In this document: positions 13,234-21,803 of the stretch, in pieces
How the letters are laid out: each line of letters opens with the position of its first letter
Position numbering within the stretch: position 1 is the first letter of the stretch
NCBI GenBank assembly: GCA_035652235.1
Contig: DASREE010000039.1
Span: 1-30,132 of the forward strand
DNA: 30,132 bases
Source of the DNA: PALSA-612 sp035652235
GTDB lineage: Bacteria > Actinomycetota > Thermoleophilia > Gaiellales > Gaiellaceae
Reading direction: 5' to 3'
Notes under the pieces: model-generated
The model's database searches: none
Told to the model about the DNA's origin: nothing
Seen by the model: the letters and a program-made list of their open reading frames with translations, nothing else
Made by a program: the position numbers and the translations under genes

Positions 13234-16200
13234 TGCGACCGCTTCGACTGGAGATCAAGGGGCTGCGCAGCTTCCGCGCTGAGGTCGAGATCGGCTTCAG
13301 GGATCTCGGATTGGTGGCGATCGTCGGCGACACCGGCGCCGGGAAGTCGTCGATCCTCGAGGCGATCACGTACGCCCTTTACAACGCCACGACGTGGGAT
13401 CAGCGCGGCGTCAAGCAGCTGATCTCCGACGGCGCGTCAACGATGACCGTGCAATTCGACTTCGCCTGCGACGGCCAGACCTATCGCATCACACGTTCGA
13501 CGTCGCGGACGGCGTATCCGCCGCCAGGTCACGAGCTCGAGTGCCTGAGCAATCCGAGCGTCCCCAAGCTCGACGGCGAAGAGGCCATCAAGAAGGAGGT
13601 GACTCGGCTCGTCGGCCTCGGCTGGGACGGCTTCACGTCAGCCGTGATCCTCCCCCAGGGGCGCTTCCAGACGCTGCTGCAGGCGAGCCCGGCTGAGCGG
13701 ACCGACATCCTGAAGGGCATCTTCCGCCTGCACGAGCTCGGCGTCGTCCGCGATCACGCTCAGCGGCTCGCTGGTGAGTATCGCGGCTCTCTCGACGACC
13801 TCCTCGCCGAACGAGCGCAGCTGCTTCCCGATCCGAAACAGGCAGCTCGCGAAGCGGCGGGGCGCAAAGCCGAATCGGAGGAGGAGGAGGCGAAGCTCCG
13901 CGCGGTAAAGGGCCAGGTCGCTGAGCAGGAGGAAGCGGCGAAGGATAAGACGGAGACGGCGGGACGGTTACGCGCCGCCGCTTCGCTCGTCGAAGAGGCG
14001 AACAGTCATCCGGCTGCTGCCCTGGCTGAGCTGCAGCCGCTGCTCGCGGAACTCGACGACAAGGCTGTCGCTCTGACCCGGGAGGAACAGGAACTCCAGA
14101 AGGCCGACGGGCGGGCCCGCGACGCGCTTGGGCGAGCCGAAGGCGCCGGCGAAAGCGAGGCGGCCCTCTCGCGCGCGCAGGCTGTGCTCAAGCGCTTCAC
14201 GACGGAGTCGCCGCGACTCGCCGCCGAAGCGAAACGGCACGGGCAGGAACGCCGCGCGCTCGCCGACGCTCAGGAGCAGCTAGCGACCGACGAAGAAGCG
14301 CTGGAGTCGCTCAGTGCGGCTGCCGTCGAGAAAGTGCAGGCGCGAGACGCTGCTGAGGAGAGCGTGCAGCAAGCAGCTGGAGCGCTGCAGAAGGCGAAGG
14401 ATGGTCTTTCCGAGTATCGCCGGCTGGCGGAGGAGGCTGCGCGCGCAGCCGCGGCGCGCGCCGACATCGAAGCCGAGCAGCAGCAGGCCGGCGGGCAGCT
14501 TGAGGAGGCGCGGACTGCTGAAGCGCAGGCTCACGAGAACGCCTCTGCAGCCGCAGCGGCGTTGGCGCAGGTGCAGCGCGAACACGCTGCGGCGCACGCC
14601 GCCGACGGTCTGCGTCCCGGTGATCCGTGCCCGATCTGCGGTCACGCGGTTCCCGCTGGCTTTAAGCCTCCGCGCGCGCCGGCAGAGCAGGCAGCGAAGA
14701 AGGCTCACGAGCACGCGACGGCATCCGAGACGAAAGCACGCGACGCCCGCGCGAAGTTGGAGGAGCGCTGCCGCCAACTCGGCGAGAGCGTGAACGCCGC
14801 CCGCGAGAGATCGAAGACTGCGAGCGACGCAGAGAAGACCACCCTTCGTCGGTTGCGAAAGGCGCTCGGCGACACTGCTGCTGATCCGTCCGTCGCCGAC
14901 GAACAGCTCCTAGCCGCCCTCACTTCACGGGTGGAAGGACAACAAGAAGCACTGCAGCTCGCCCGTCGTCAGGCCGAGGAAGCTCGCTCAGCGGCGACGG
15001 GCGCGGAGGCCGCACTCAAGCCGAGGCAGACGGCACTCGGCGAGCGCCGGCAGACCCTCGAGCGCGACGAAGCAACGCACGCAGAACAGACGGACGCGCT
15101 CGAGGCCGAGCGTGCGGCGTTGCCTGAACGCTTCCGTCCCGCGGCGAACGCGTCCGCGGATCGGACGCAGGTTCTTCTTGCTCGCCTCGAAGCGCGGCTT
15201 GAGGAGGTACGCGGACTCCGAGGGGAGCGCGAAGGGTTCCAACAGCGTCTAACCGAACTCCGCGCCGATCGGGACGAACTCGCCGAGCGTCGGCAGCGGC
15301 AGTTCGACGAGCCGCGTCAGGAAGCGGAGAAGACAGTCCTGCTCCTCCACGAACGGCTGCGCGACGCGACCGGCCTCGCGGGGCTCGAGACGCCGCCGCT
15401 TCCGGAAGCCGGCGGCGACTTCGCCTCCTACGCCGCGGCGGTCGCGGCGCTCGAGCAAACCGCCGAGAACATCGTGAAGACGATCGGTACTCGCGCTGGC
15501 GAGGCCGACGGGGCGGCGGATAAGGCACGTGCCGAGATGGTCCGTCTCCTGAAGAAAGTCGAGGCGGCGGACACTGCCGAGCTCGAGGAGCTTCTGATCG
15601 CAGCCGCAGCCGCCGCAAGGCAGGCCAAAGCCGAGGAAGCGCTCGCCCGGGCGCAGATCCCCAAGGTCGCAGCGCTGGAGAAGAAGCTCGGCCCACTGCG
15701 CGACGCAATCGGGACGCTCGAGGCGCTCGCCTCCGAGCTGACCGACGGTCGTTTCATTGGCTTCGTCGTCGCGCGTCGGCAGCGAGCCCTGCTCGGGATC
15801 GCCTCCGAGATCCTCGGTTCGATGACCGGCAAACGCTACGGCTTCGCCGAGGACTTCAAGATCATCGACCGCATCTCCGGGCAGCCGCGCGGGGCGAAGA
15901 CGCTCTCCGGCGGCGAATCGTTCCTCGCCAGCCTCGCGCTCGCGCTCGGACTCGTCGAGCTCGCCGCTCGCAGCGGCGGCCGCCTCGAGGCGCTCTTCCT
16001 CGACGAGGGCTTCGGGAGTCTCGATGCCGACGCTCTCCAGGAGGCACTCGGCGAGCTCGAGCGCCGCGCCGACGCGGGCCGCCTTGTCGCCGTCATCAGC
16101 CACGTTCGCGCCGTCGCCGAGCAGATCGAAACCGTGCTTCGCGTCAACTACCGCCCCGAAGGCAGCGAGGTCTTGCGAGTCACAGGCGCCGAACGCGAGG

Positions 16201-16241
16201 CGTTCATCACCGAGGAAGTCGAGCAGGGACTGCTGGCCTAG
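13233..16241 (+). CDS. sbcC: SbcC/Rad50-type SMC ATPase
   Basis: This 1002-aa partner of SbcD has Walker A GDTGAGKSSILEAITYALY near residue 32, a Q-loop stretch VILPQGRFQTLL, a long Glu/Ala/Arg-rich coiled coil, a zinc-hook CPIC near residue 466, a second coil, the ABC signature LSGGESFLASLALALGLVELA and Walker B LEALFLDEGFGSLD. All parts of a functional Rad50-like ATPase are present. The protein tethers DNA ends and gates the SbcD nuclease. It is the fourth gene of the plus-strand operon; a 77-nt gap, the largest in the cluster, follows. That gap contains GGGAGG before the next gene and a 24-codon ORF starting directly at the SbcC stop, which I do not trust as a gene. Confidence 0.95.
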   Translation: MRPLRLEIKGLRSFRAEVEIGFRDLGLVAIVGDTGAGKSSILEAITYALYNATTWDQRGVKQLISDGASTMTVQFDFACDGQTYRITRSTSRTAYPPPGHELECLSNPSVPKLDGEEAIKKEVTRLVGLGWDGFTSAVILPQGRFQTLLQASPAERTDILKGIFRLHELGVVRDHAQRLAGEYRGSLDDLLAERAQLLPDPKQAAREAAGRKAESEEEEAKLRAVKGQVAEQEEAAKDKTETAGRLRAAASLVEEANSHPAAALAELQPLLAELDDKAVALTREEQELQKADGRARDALGRAEGAGESEAALSRAQAVLKRFTTESPRLAAEAKRHGQERRALADAQEQLATDEEALESLSAAAVEKVQARDAAEESVQQAAGALQKAKDGLSEYRRLAEEAARAAAARADIEAEQQQAGGQLEEARTAEAQAHENASAAAAALAQVQREHAAAHAADGLRPGDPCPICGHAVPAGFKPPRAPAEQAAKKAHEHATASETKARDARAKLEERCRQLGESVNAARERSKTASDAEKTTLRRLRKALGDTAADPSVADEQLLAALTSRVEGQQEALQLARRQAEEARSAATGAEAALKPRQTALGERRQTLERDEATHAEQTDALEAERAALPERFRPAANASADRTQVLLARLEARLEEVRGLRGEREGFQQRLTELRADRDELAERRQRQFDEPRQEAEKTVLLLHERLRDATGLAGLETPPLPEAGGDFASYAAAVAALEQTAENIVKTIGTRAGEADGAADKARAEMVRLLKKVEAADTAELEELLIAAAAAARQAKAEEALARAQIPKVAALEKKLGPLRDAIGTLEALASELTDGRFIGFVVARRQRALLGIASEILGSMTGKRYGFAEDFKIIDRISGQPRGAKTLSGGESFLASLALALGLVELAARSGGRLEALFLDEGFGSLDADALQEALGELERRADAGRLVAVISHVRAVAEQIETVLRVNYRPEGSEVLRVTGAEREAFITEEVEQGLLA

Positions 16242-16303
16242 ATGGCTACGCCTGCTACAGACACTGGCACTTTGGCACGCGCTTTCCGCGTTCCGTTGCA
16301 GAC

Positions 16304-16309
16304 GGGAGG
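16304..16309 (+). promoter_or_regulatory. Ribosome binding site of the first SMC-system gene
   Basis: GGGAGG precedes the GTG at 16319 by 9 nt. It supports the GTG start and shows that this gene initiates independently of SbcC, unlike its neighbours, which are joined by overlaps. Confidence 0.5.
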
Positions 16310-16318
16310 CATGTAGTC

Positions 16319-17591
16319 GTGGCTCGGCGGCGGGCGCGGACAAGCGCGGAACAGCAGCAGCTGCTGACGGATGGCGCTGAAGTTCTGGGTCCGTTTGTGG
16401 CGCCGATGGCTCGCGATGCTGGTTCTGTTGTGGAGGAACTGGCTGATCTCGAGGTCGCCCGCGCGGTCGTCGAGTGCTGCTGCCAGCCGGATGCGGCAGG
16501 TGGTTTGACGCTGGCGGAGATCGCGGCGCGGATCGACGGTGCGGTTGATCCCCGTGAGCTTGAGCGTCGGCTCCATGTGTTCGTTGGGCTTGGGATGTTG
16601 CAGCCCTACGAGGATCGACGCGGGACGGGCCGCTACGTCCTCGATCCGCGCGGACTCGCTGGAGTCCAAGTGGCTGAGCGGATCACGACGCAGGGCGGCG
16701 TGAGCGAGCTACTGCTGCTGCTCGACCGGACGGCGGCGGCGATTCGTGCCTCCGCCGCAACGGCTGTCGAGGTGCGAGCGGCGCTCGAACGTGCGCGTCT
16801 CTTCTTCTCACTATTCGCGGACACGCTGGCGCGCAAGACGCGGCTGGGGACGATCGCTGAGCTCTACGAGGAGGTGAGAGGCCATGAGCATCAGCGGCTG
16901 CTCGTCACTCTCGATGAGCTCACGAAGCTCGTGGCGACCATCTTCGCGGAGCTGGAGCCGCTCGCGCACGCGACGTTGCTCGAGGCGCAGAGGTACGACC
17001 GCTGGCTCGGCCAGGCCGCCGAGCGCGTGGTGTCGGAGGCAGGTGCCGCCCGTGACTTCGGCGTGCTTTCACCGGAGGGCGTGGCGAACTGCTGCGATCC
17101 ACGCACCGTGGGAGCGGCTCTCGGCGGTCGCGGAGACGCTCGTCTTCGACGCCCCCGCGCCCGTCGTGTCCGCAGAGCAGCTCCTGGACGCGCTTGCCCA
17201 CTGGCGTCCGACGCCGCGGCAGCGCCAGCTACCTCCGGAGCCGCAGCTCGTTCCGGGCGCTAATCCCCTGGAGCTGCGGCGCGCGCGGCGAGAGCAACGG
17301 CGGGAGCGGCTGACGCTGCAGGCGGAATCGCTGTTTCAGGGCGAGCCCTCGGTCGATCTCACCGACATGCTGCGAGCGATGCCATGGTCGGCGGCGGCGC
17401 AATTGCTCGCCGATACGCTTGCGTCGGGTCGCGATCCGGTCGTGCCGACCGACGTGGTGATCGGCGATGGGTTGCTGGCGGATCCCGTGCTTGAGGTCGC
17501 CTGGTGCTCGACTCCACTCACTCTTTCGCGTAGCGGGTCGTCGACGGCAAATGTTCAGTCATCCGAGCGAGCCGAGGTGCAGGCCGAATGA
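16319..17591 (+). CDS. Kleisin-like/JetA-type subunit, interrupted by an apparent +1 frameshift
   Basis: Two frames join into one protein of about 424 aa. The first frame runs from GTG 16319 to about 17095 and encodes a winged-helix-like start (LTLAEIAARIDGAVDPRELERRLHVFVGLGMLQPYED) and a long helical region (LLLLDRTAAAIRASAATAVE..., ARLFFSLFADTLARKTRLGTIAELYEEVRGHEHQRLLVTLDELTKLVATIFAELEPLAHATLLEAQRYDRWL). It then turns into Arg-rich nonsense and stops at 17263. Skipping one base near 17085-17100 restores sense (IHAPWERLSAVAETLVFDAPAPVVSAEQLLDAL...) through to TGA 17589-17591, which overlaps the next ATG as ATGA. The N-terminal winged helix plus helical middle resembles JetA/kleisin subunits of Wadjet and MukF. 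Family membership is inferred; it could be a DUF2397 relative. The frameshift may be an assembly error, a mutation, or programmed. Confidence 0.65.
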
Positions 17592-18106
17592 CCTTGACCG
17601 AGGCGCAGGTGTTGCTCGCACGCATGCGTGCCGAAGGCAGTGTCCCGGCGAGCGCCCTCGTCGGAACCGAGGCCGCAGCGGATGCCGCTGCTGTCGGAAG
17701 GCGGATCGTCCGGCTCGACGACCGCGTCTGCCTCGCCTGGCGGGACGGCTTCGAACCCGCCACCGGGGGACCAGCGACAGCGACCGTGAGCGACTTCGCG
17801 GCGCTCGTGCTGGCGGTGCTGCTCGGCCTCTGCTGGCGGGATCCGGCCGAGGAGCCTTGGCCCGGCGAGGCTCTTGGTCCGGGGGCGATCGACCGGATTG
17901 CCGAGATCCTCAACCGAGACCGCACAGTCGTGCTGAAGTTCGTCGCCAAGCTCCGCGCCGTCGGGCTCGCCGAGAACACAGACGACGGCGGCCTGCGGCT
18001 CGGGTCACAGATCGCGACATGGCCGCTGCGCACGGTGGCGGAGCTTCGCCGGCAGCATCATCTGCTCGCTGCGGCGACACAGGGCTTCGAAGACGGTGTG
18101 GGGTAA
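17588..18106 (+). CDS. Small winged-helix protein, candidate KITE subunit 1
   Basis: I do not recognise a named family for this 172-aa protein. Residues about 95-150 (AIDRIAEILNRDRTVVLKFVAKLRAVGLAENTDDGGLRLGSQIATW) read as a winged helix with a recognition helix and a beta wing. A more hydrophobic helical segment precedes it (VSDFAALVLAVLLGLCW). It starts by ATGA overlap with the kleisin-like gene and its TAA overlaps the next ATG by one base, so it is made in step with both. Small dimeric winged-helix proteins (KITE: ScpB, MukE, JetB, Nse1/Nse3) bind kleisins in SMC complexes, and position and size fit that role. Confidence in the gene is high; confidence in the function is low. Confidence 0.72.
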   Translation: MTLTEAQVLLARMRAEGSVPASALVGTEAAADAAAVGRRIVRLDDRVCLAWRDGFEPATGGPATATVSDFAALVLAVLLGLCWRDPAEEPWPGEALGPGAIDRIAEILNRDRTVVLKFVAKLRAVGLAENTDDGGLRLGSQIATWPLRTVAELRRQHHLLAAATQGFEDGVG

Positions 18107-18699
18107 TGGAGCAGCTCGACGAGAGAGCGCGCGACCTCGTCGCGGCGGCGTGGACGGCGCTTGAGACGGCGCTGGCGCCGCTTTCGGCGACCGACTTTCC
18201 GGCTCTGCGCGATCCCGCCCTACGCGGTCAGCTCGAGCGTCTCGCTGCTCGGGCTGGGCGAGTCTTGGTCGAGCACCCCGACGGCTGGCTCACCGGCTAC
18301 GACGACGATGTCGTGCAGACATTGGGCGAGCGTGGCCTCGCCGTGCTCGCACCGGACGATCGCGCGGTGTTCGCGCTGGTCCTGATCAGCACGGTCTGCC
18401 TCCATCGGGCCCGTACGGGGACGGCGGCTGGCGGCTGGGACGCGCCCGGAGTGAGTACGGAGGAACTGCTTCGTTACCGGCCTCAATACCGGAGCGTGAT
18501 GAGAGCGGCACTCCGCCGGCTCGACGCGGCCGGCCTCATCGAGCGGAGCCCTGGCGGCGGCATCGTCCCCGGCCCGGCGCTGCGCCGTCTCACCGCGGCG
18601 CAGTCGCAGCGACTCTGGGGAGACCTCGTCCTCGCTGCAGCGCCCGAGACACCCGTGGCGCGTGCGGTCGCGGCCCGCCGCGCCGGGACGTCTTCATGA
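18106..18699 (+). CDS. Small winged-helix protein, candidate KITE subunit 2
   Basis: This 197-aa protein is unlike the preceding one in sequence but similar in size. It is acidic and helical at the N-terminus (DERARDLVAAAWTALETALAPLSATDFPALRD) with a C-terminal winged helix (STEELLRYRPQYRSVMRAALRRLDAAGLIERSPGGGIVPGPALRRL, about residues 120-165). The same frame is open from 17467, but the protein-like sequence begins at the ATG at 18106, which overlaps the previous stop (TAATG); the end overlaps the SMC start (ATGA at 18696-18699). Having two different KITE-sized proteins would recall the Nse1/Nse3 heterodimer of Smc5/6, rather than the single MukE or JetB of described bacterial systems. Function is inferred from context. 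Confidence 0.72.
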   Translation: MEQLDERARDLVAAAWTALETALAPLSATDFPALRDPALRGQLERLAARAGRVLVEHPDGWLTGYDDDVVQTLGERGLAVLAPDDRAVFALVLISTVCLHRARTGTAAGGWDAPGVSTEELLRYRPQYRSVMRAALRRLDAAGLIERSPGGGIVPGPALRRLTAAQSQRLWGDLVLAAAPETPVARAVAARRAGTSS

Positions 18700-21600
18700 C
18701 GGTGGAGCTCGCCCCTATTGCTGCCTCTGCCGAGTCGGGGATCGTGGGAGATCGGCAGCTCGTCTGCGTGCAGACGATCGCGATCGGCCGGCTGCCGGCG
18801 GCACCCGTGCCAGTGACGCCCGGATGCTTTGTGGCTGTTACGGGTCACGGTCCTCGTGGCGACTCGAACGGGTCGGGCAAAACCACGTTTCTCGGTGCAG
18901 TCAGCTTGCTGCTCGGCGACGTCGGCTGGCGACCGGCGACGGGCGCGCCCGAGGCGGCGAACCTGCTCTTCGACGGCACGAAAGCAGGCGTGGATGTCGA
19001 GCGCTACGCTCGCGCCGAACGCGGCTACGTGATTGGCGTCTTCGCCCGCGAGGGCGGCACCGACCCGCTCACGGTTTGGCTGCGTATCAACGCCACGGCG
19101 CAGTATCTTTGGACCCGGTACGCGGACGGCATCTGCCTCGTCGAGGCGGACACTCCGAGTGCACGCGAGGCTGCCGCCGATGCACTCTGGTCGGAGCTGC
19201 CGGATCAGCGCTGGGGTTCCAAGACGTACGCGAAGAACCTGTACGGCTCGGCTCCCCGCTGCGTCGCCTGGCTGCAGGCGCGTGGCAATGCGACGCCCGG
19301 AAAGTCGCTGCTGAAGCTCGCGCAGGAGCGGATGGAGCCGGAACAGATCGGGCTCGCACTGCTCGAGCTGGTAGGACGAGACGACCTGCTGCACGCGGAC
19401 GCAGAAGCGCGGGCCGATCTGGACGAGCGCACGCGCGAGCTGGAGCGGCTGCGGCTGGAAGACGAGCGTCGACGGGGCGACGAGGACGACGAGCTGGGGG
19501 CAATCGCCGCCCGAGGACGAGCACGCGAACAGCTCGCACTCGCGATGCGGCTGTGGCGGCTCCACAATGCCAAGGGGCTGGTAGACGCGACCGCCCGTGC
19601 CACGGCGACGCGAGCGGAAGAGATCCCGCCGCTTCGCCGTGCGCGGCACGCCGCGCGCCACAGGGCGCGCGCCGCCCGTGCCGAACTCGCCCGGCTAGGG
19701 GACGGGAGCAGCCTTCGCGAGGCCGCCGAACGCACATCCCTCCTCGAGGCGAATGCTCGCGAGGCGCACGAGACAGCACTGCGCGCAGCAGTGGGCTTAC
19801 GCACCACACTCGATCAACTCGAGCAGACAGCCGACGCGCTTCGGTCCCTCGCGGAACGGTGGGACGGCACACCCGCCGCCGATGCCGAACGCGCCGTCGC
19901 CGTGGCAAACGAGCACGAACGAGCGATGATCGCTCGGCTCGGCGCAGCCGACGCCGCGACGAGAGAAGCAGAACACGCAGTGAAGGCGGTCGAGACTCAC
20001 GGAGGCGGACGCGCGGGCGAGACGGCAGCACGACTCGCCGCGGCGGGGGTGCAGGCTCGGCCGCTGCTCGACGAGCTGAACCTCGATCCGGAGGCGCGGG
20101 ACGAGTGGGAGCCGCGGCTGACACTCTACGAGGACGCCGTCGCCGTCGACGGCCGTTCCCGCCAGGAAGCGCTGGCCGTCGCCGAAGCCGGCGACGTCCT
20201 CGTCTTCGGATCCGACCAAGATCGGGAACCGCCCCCTGGCATCGCAACCGCACCGCCTGCCGCTATCGCGTTTCTCCGCCAACTCGCCGAGGCAATCGCC
20301 GGCCGAGATCCTGCGCATGCCCAGCTAGGCGCGCATGTCGTCGTTGTCGGCGGCTTCGCCGACCCAGTCATCGGTCGAGCTGCACGACTCGACGGGGCGC
20401 AACGAAAGCTCGCGCGCTCACTCGAACGCCAGCAGGAAGCAGATCGGCTTATGACCGCTGCGGCTCGGAGCCGGGAACTCGCCGAGGCCAATCGTGAGGC
20501 CGCGCGGGCCAGGCGCGACCTCGACGTTACGACGACCCAGATCGAGACGGTGCGCAGTCAGCTCCACCGCGCAGCAGCCGAGGAGAACCGCAACGCGACC
20601 GCGCACGCGGAGGCACACGAACGATCGAATCTCGCCCAACGCCACTGGGGCGGTTTCGAGGCCCGCAGAGCCCAGCTCGAAGGAGAGCTCACAAGGGCCG
20701 AGGACGAGGTCAGCCGGTGTAACAGCGAGCTTCGGGCGGCGATCGACCGCCTGCGACGGCGCACTGGCGCCGTGGGCTACTGGGCTCGCGCGTGGGGAGC
20801 CGACGCCGCGAGCGCCGAGGCCGCGCTCGCGGACGATCCGAGCGGCGAAGCTCGCGCCGACGCCGACGCCTACCGCCGAGCAGCCAACCACGCGCTCGAC
20901 AAGGCGCTCACCGCCTGCGGGATCGACAGCGACACCGGCGACGGCGCCCCTCCCGGCAGCGGTGTCGCGATTGCAGTATCGGAACGAACGAACGCCAGCC
21001 CGGAGGCCACCTCCGCGGGTGACGATGAGATCGCGAGCATCCGTTACGAATGGTTGGCGCGCGCATTCCATGCTCTGACCGACGCGCTCGGCTCGTGGCT
21101 CGAGCGACTCCAGCTCGAGGACGAGGCTGCCGAGGCGCACATCGTCGCCGATCGAAGCCGACGCGAGGAAGCGCTCGCAACCGCGGCAACCGCCTGCGAC
21201 GAGCGGAGCAGGAACCTGCCGATCATCCAAGACGGGATCGAGCGCAGTGTTCGCACGCTTCTTGCCGACATCAGCGACCGCCTGAACGAGCTCGACCTCG
21301 CCGCCCGCGGCTCTGGCGCGGATCTGAGAATCGAGTCCATCCGCCCTGCGTCGGCCAAGGAGCCGTGGCAGTGGCGGGTTACGCCCCGCTACCGCCGCGG
21401 CCCCGGCGGACCGCTTGTCCCATACCTCGAGCGGGCGAACACGGCGACAGAGAAGCTGCTCGCGATCCATCTAGTCCTCGCCGCCCTCTTCGCCGCCACG
21501 AACGGTCGGGACGGCGCCGCGGGCCGCACGCTCGTCCTCGACGAGCTCGGCGACAGCCTCGGCGACTACCACCGTGACGCCGTCCTACGCGCTCTGGCCG

Positions 21601-21803
21601 AGACCGCGGCAAGCGTCGATCTCACCGTCCTCGGCACCTGCCAAGACGGCGTCCTCGAGGATGCCGCCCGACACGCCGGACTCGTTCTCTACTTCCAGTT
21701 CCGCGATCTCAGCGACATCGTGAACGCACCGACCCGTGTCTTCGGAACCGCAGGCGACGGCCTCGTCGAGCTCACTGGCAGCTACATCGAGCGATTCCCG
21801 TGA
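18696..21803 (+). CDS. SMC-like ABC ATPase of a Wadjet-related system
   Basis: This 1035-aa protein has Walker A GDSNGSGKTT (residues 55-64; Lys62) near the N-terminus, two Glu/Arg/Ala-rich coiled-coil arms (about residues 225-440 and 575-690, with more after 800) around a globular middle (about 450-560: RPLLDELNLDPEARDEWEPRL...DVLVFGSDQ...HVVVVGGFADP) that could be the hinge, and a C-terminal head with Walker B TLVLDELGDSLGDYH near residue 948. Where a signature LSGG would stand, about 30 residues before Walker B, the sequence is ERANTATEKLLAIHLVLAALFAA. The protein is shorter than TIGR02680-type JetC (about 1350 aa). As JetC/MukB relatives do, it should extrude DNA loops by ATP hydrolysis. 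It overlaps both neighbours by 4 nt. Confidence 0.82.
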   Translation: MTVELAPIAASAESGIVGDRQLVCVQTIAIGRLPAAPVPVTPGCFVAVTGHGPRGDSNGSGKTTFLGAVSLLLGDVGWRPATGAPEAANLLFDGTKAGVDVERYARAERGYVIGVFAREGGTDPLTVWLRINATAQYLWTRYADGICLVEADTPSAREAAADALWSELPDQRWGSKTYAKNLYGSAPRCVAWLQARGNATPGKSLLKLAQERMEPEQIGLALLELVGRDDLLHADAEARADLDERTRELERLRLEDERRRGDEDDELGAIAARGRAREQLALAMRLWRLHNAKGLVDATARATATRAEEIPPLRRARHAARHRARAARAELARLGDGSSLREAAERTSLLEANAREAHETALRAAVGLRTTLDQLEQTADALRSLAERWDGTPAADAERAVAVANEHERAMIARLGAADAATREAEHAVKAVETHGGGRAGETAARLAAAGVQARPLLDELNLDPEARDEWEPRLTLYEDAVAVDGRSRQEALAVAEAGDVLVFGSDQDREPPPGIATAPPAAIAFLRQLAEAIAGRDPAHAQLGAHVVVVGGFADPVIGRAARLDGAQRKLARSLERQQEADRLMTAAARSRELAEANREAARARRDLDVTTTQIETVRSQLHRAAAEENRNATAHAEAHERSNLAQRHWGGFEARRAQLEGELTRAEDEVSRCNSELRAAIDRLRRRTGAVGYWARAWGADAASAEAALADDPSGEARADADAYRRAANHALDKALTACGIDSDTGDGAPPGSGVAIAVSERTNASPEATSAGDDEIASIRYEWLARAFHALTDALGSWLERLQLEDEAAEAHIVADRSRREEALATAATACDERSRNLPIIQDGIERSVRTLLADISDRLNELDLAARGSGADLRIESIRPASAKEPWQWRVTPRYRRGPGGPLVPYLERANTATEKLLAIHLVLAALFAATNGRDGAAGRTLVLDELGDSLGDYHRDAVLRALAETAASVDLTVLGTCQDGVLEDAARHAGLVLYFQFRDLSDIVNAPTRVFGTAGDGLVELTGSYIERFP

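Noticed and set aside
15249..16343. Minus-strand open frame of 364 codons
   Set aside because: Antisense to the SbcC ATPase head, whose signature and Walker B are unmistakable.
17467..18105. Upstream part of the 410-codon frame containing the second small winged-helix gene
   Set aside because: Before the ATG at 18106 the sequence is Arg-rich and out of frame over the 172-aa gene.
18662..20497. Plus-strand open frame of 611 codons overlapping the SMC gene
   Set aside because: Almost only Arg, Gly, Ala and Ser; it is a shifted reading of the SMC coiled coil.
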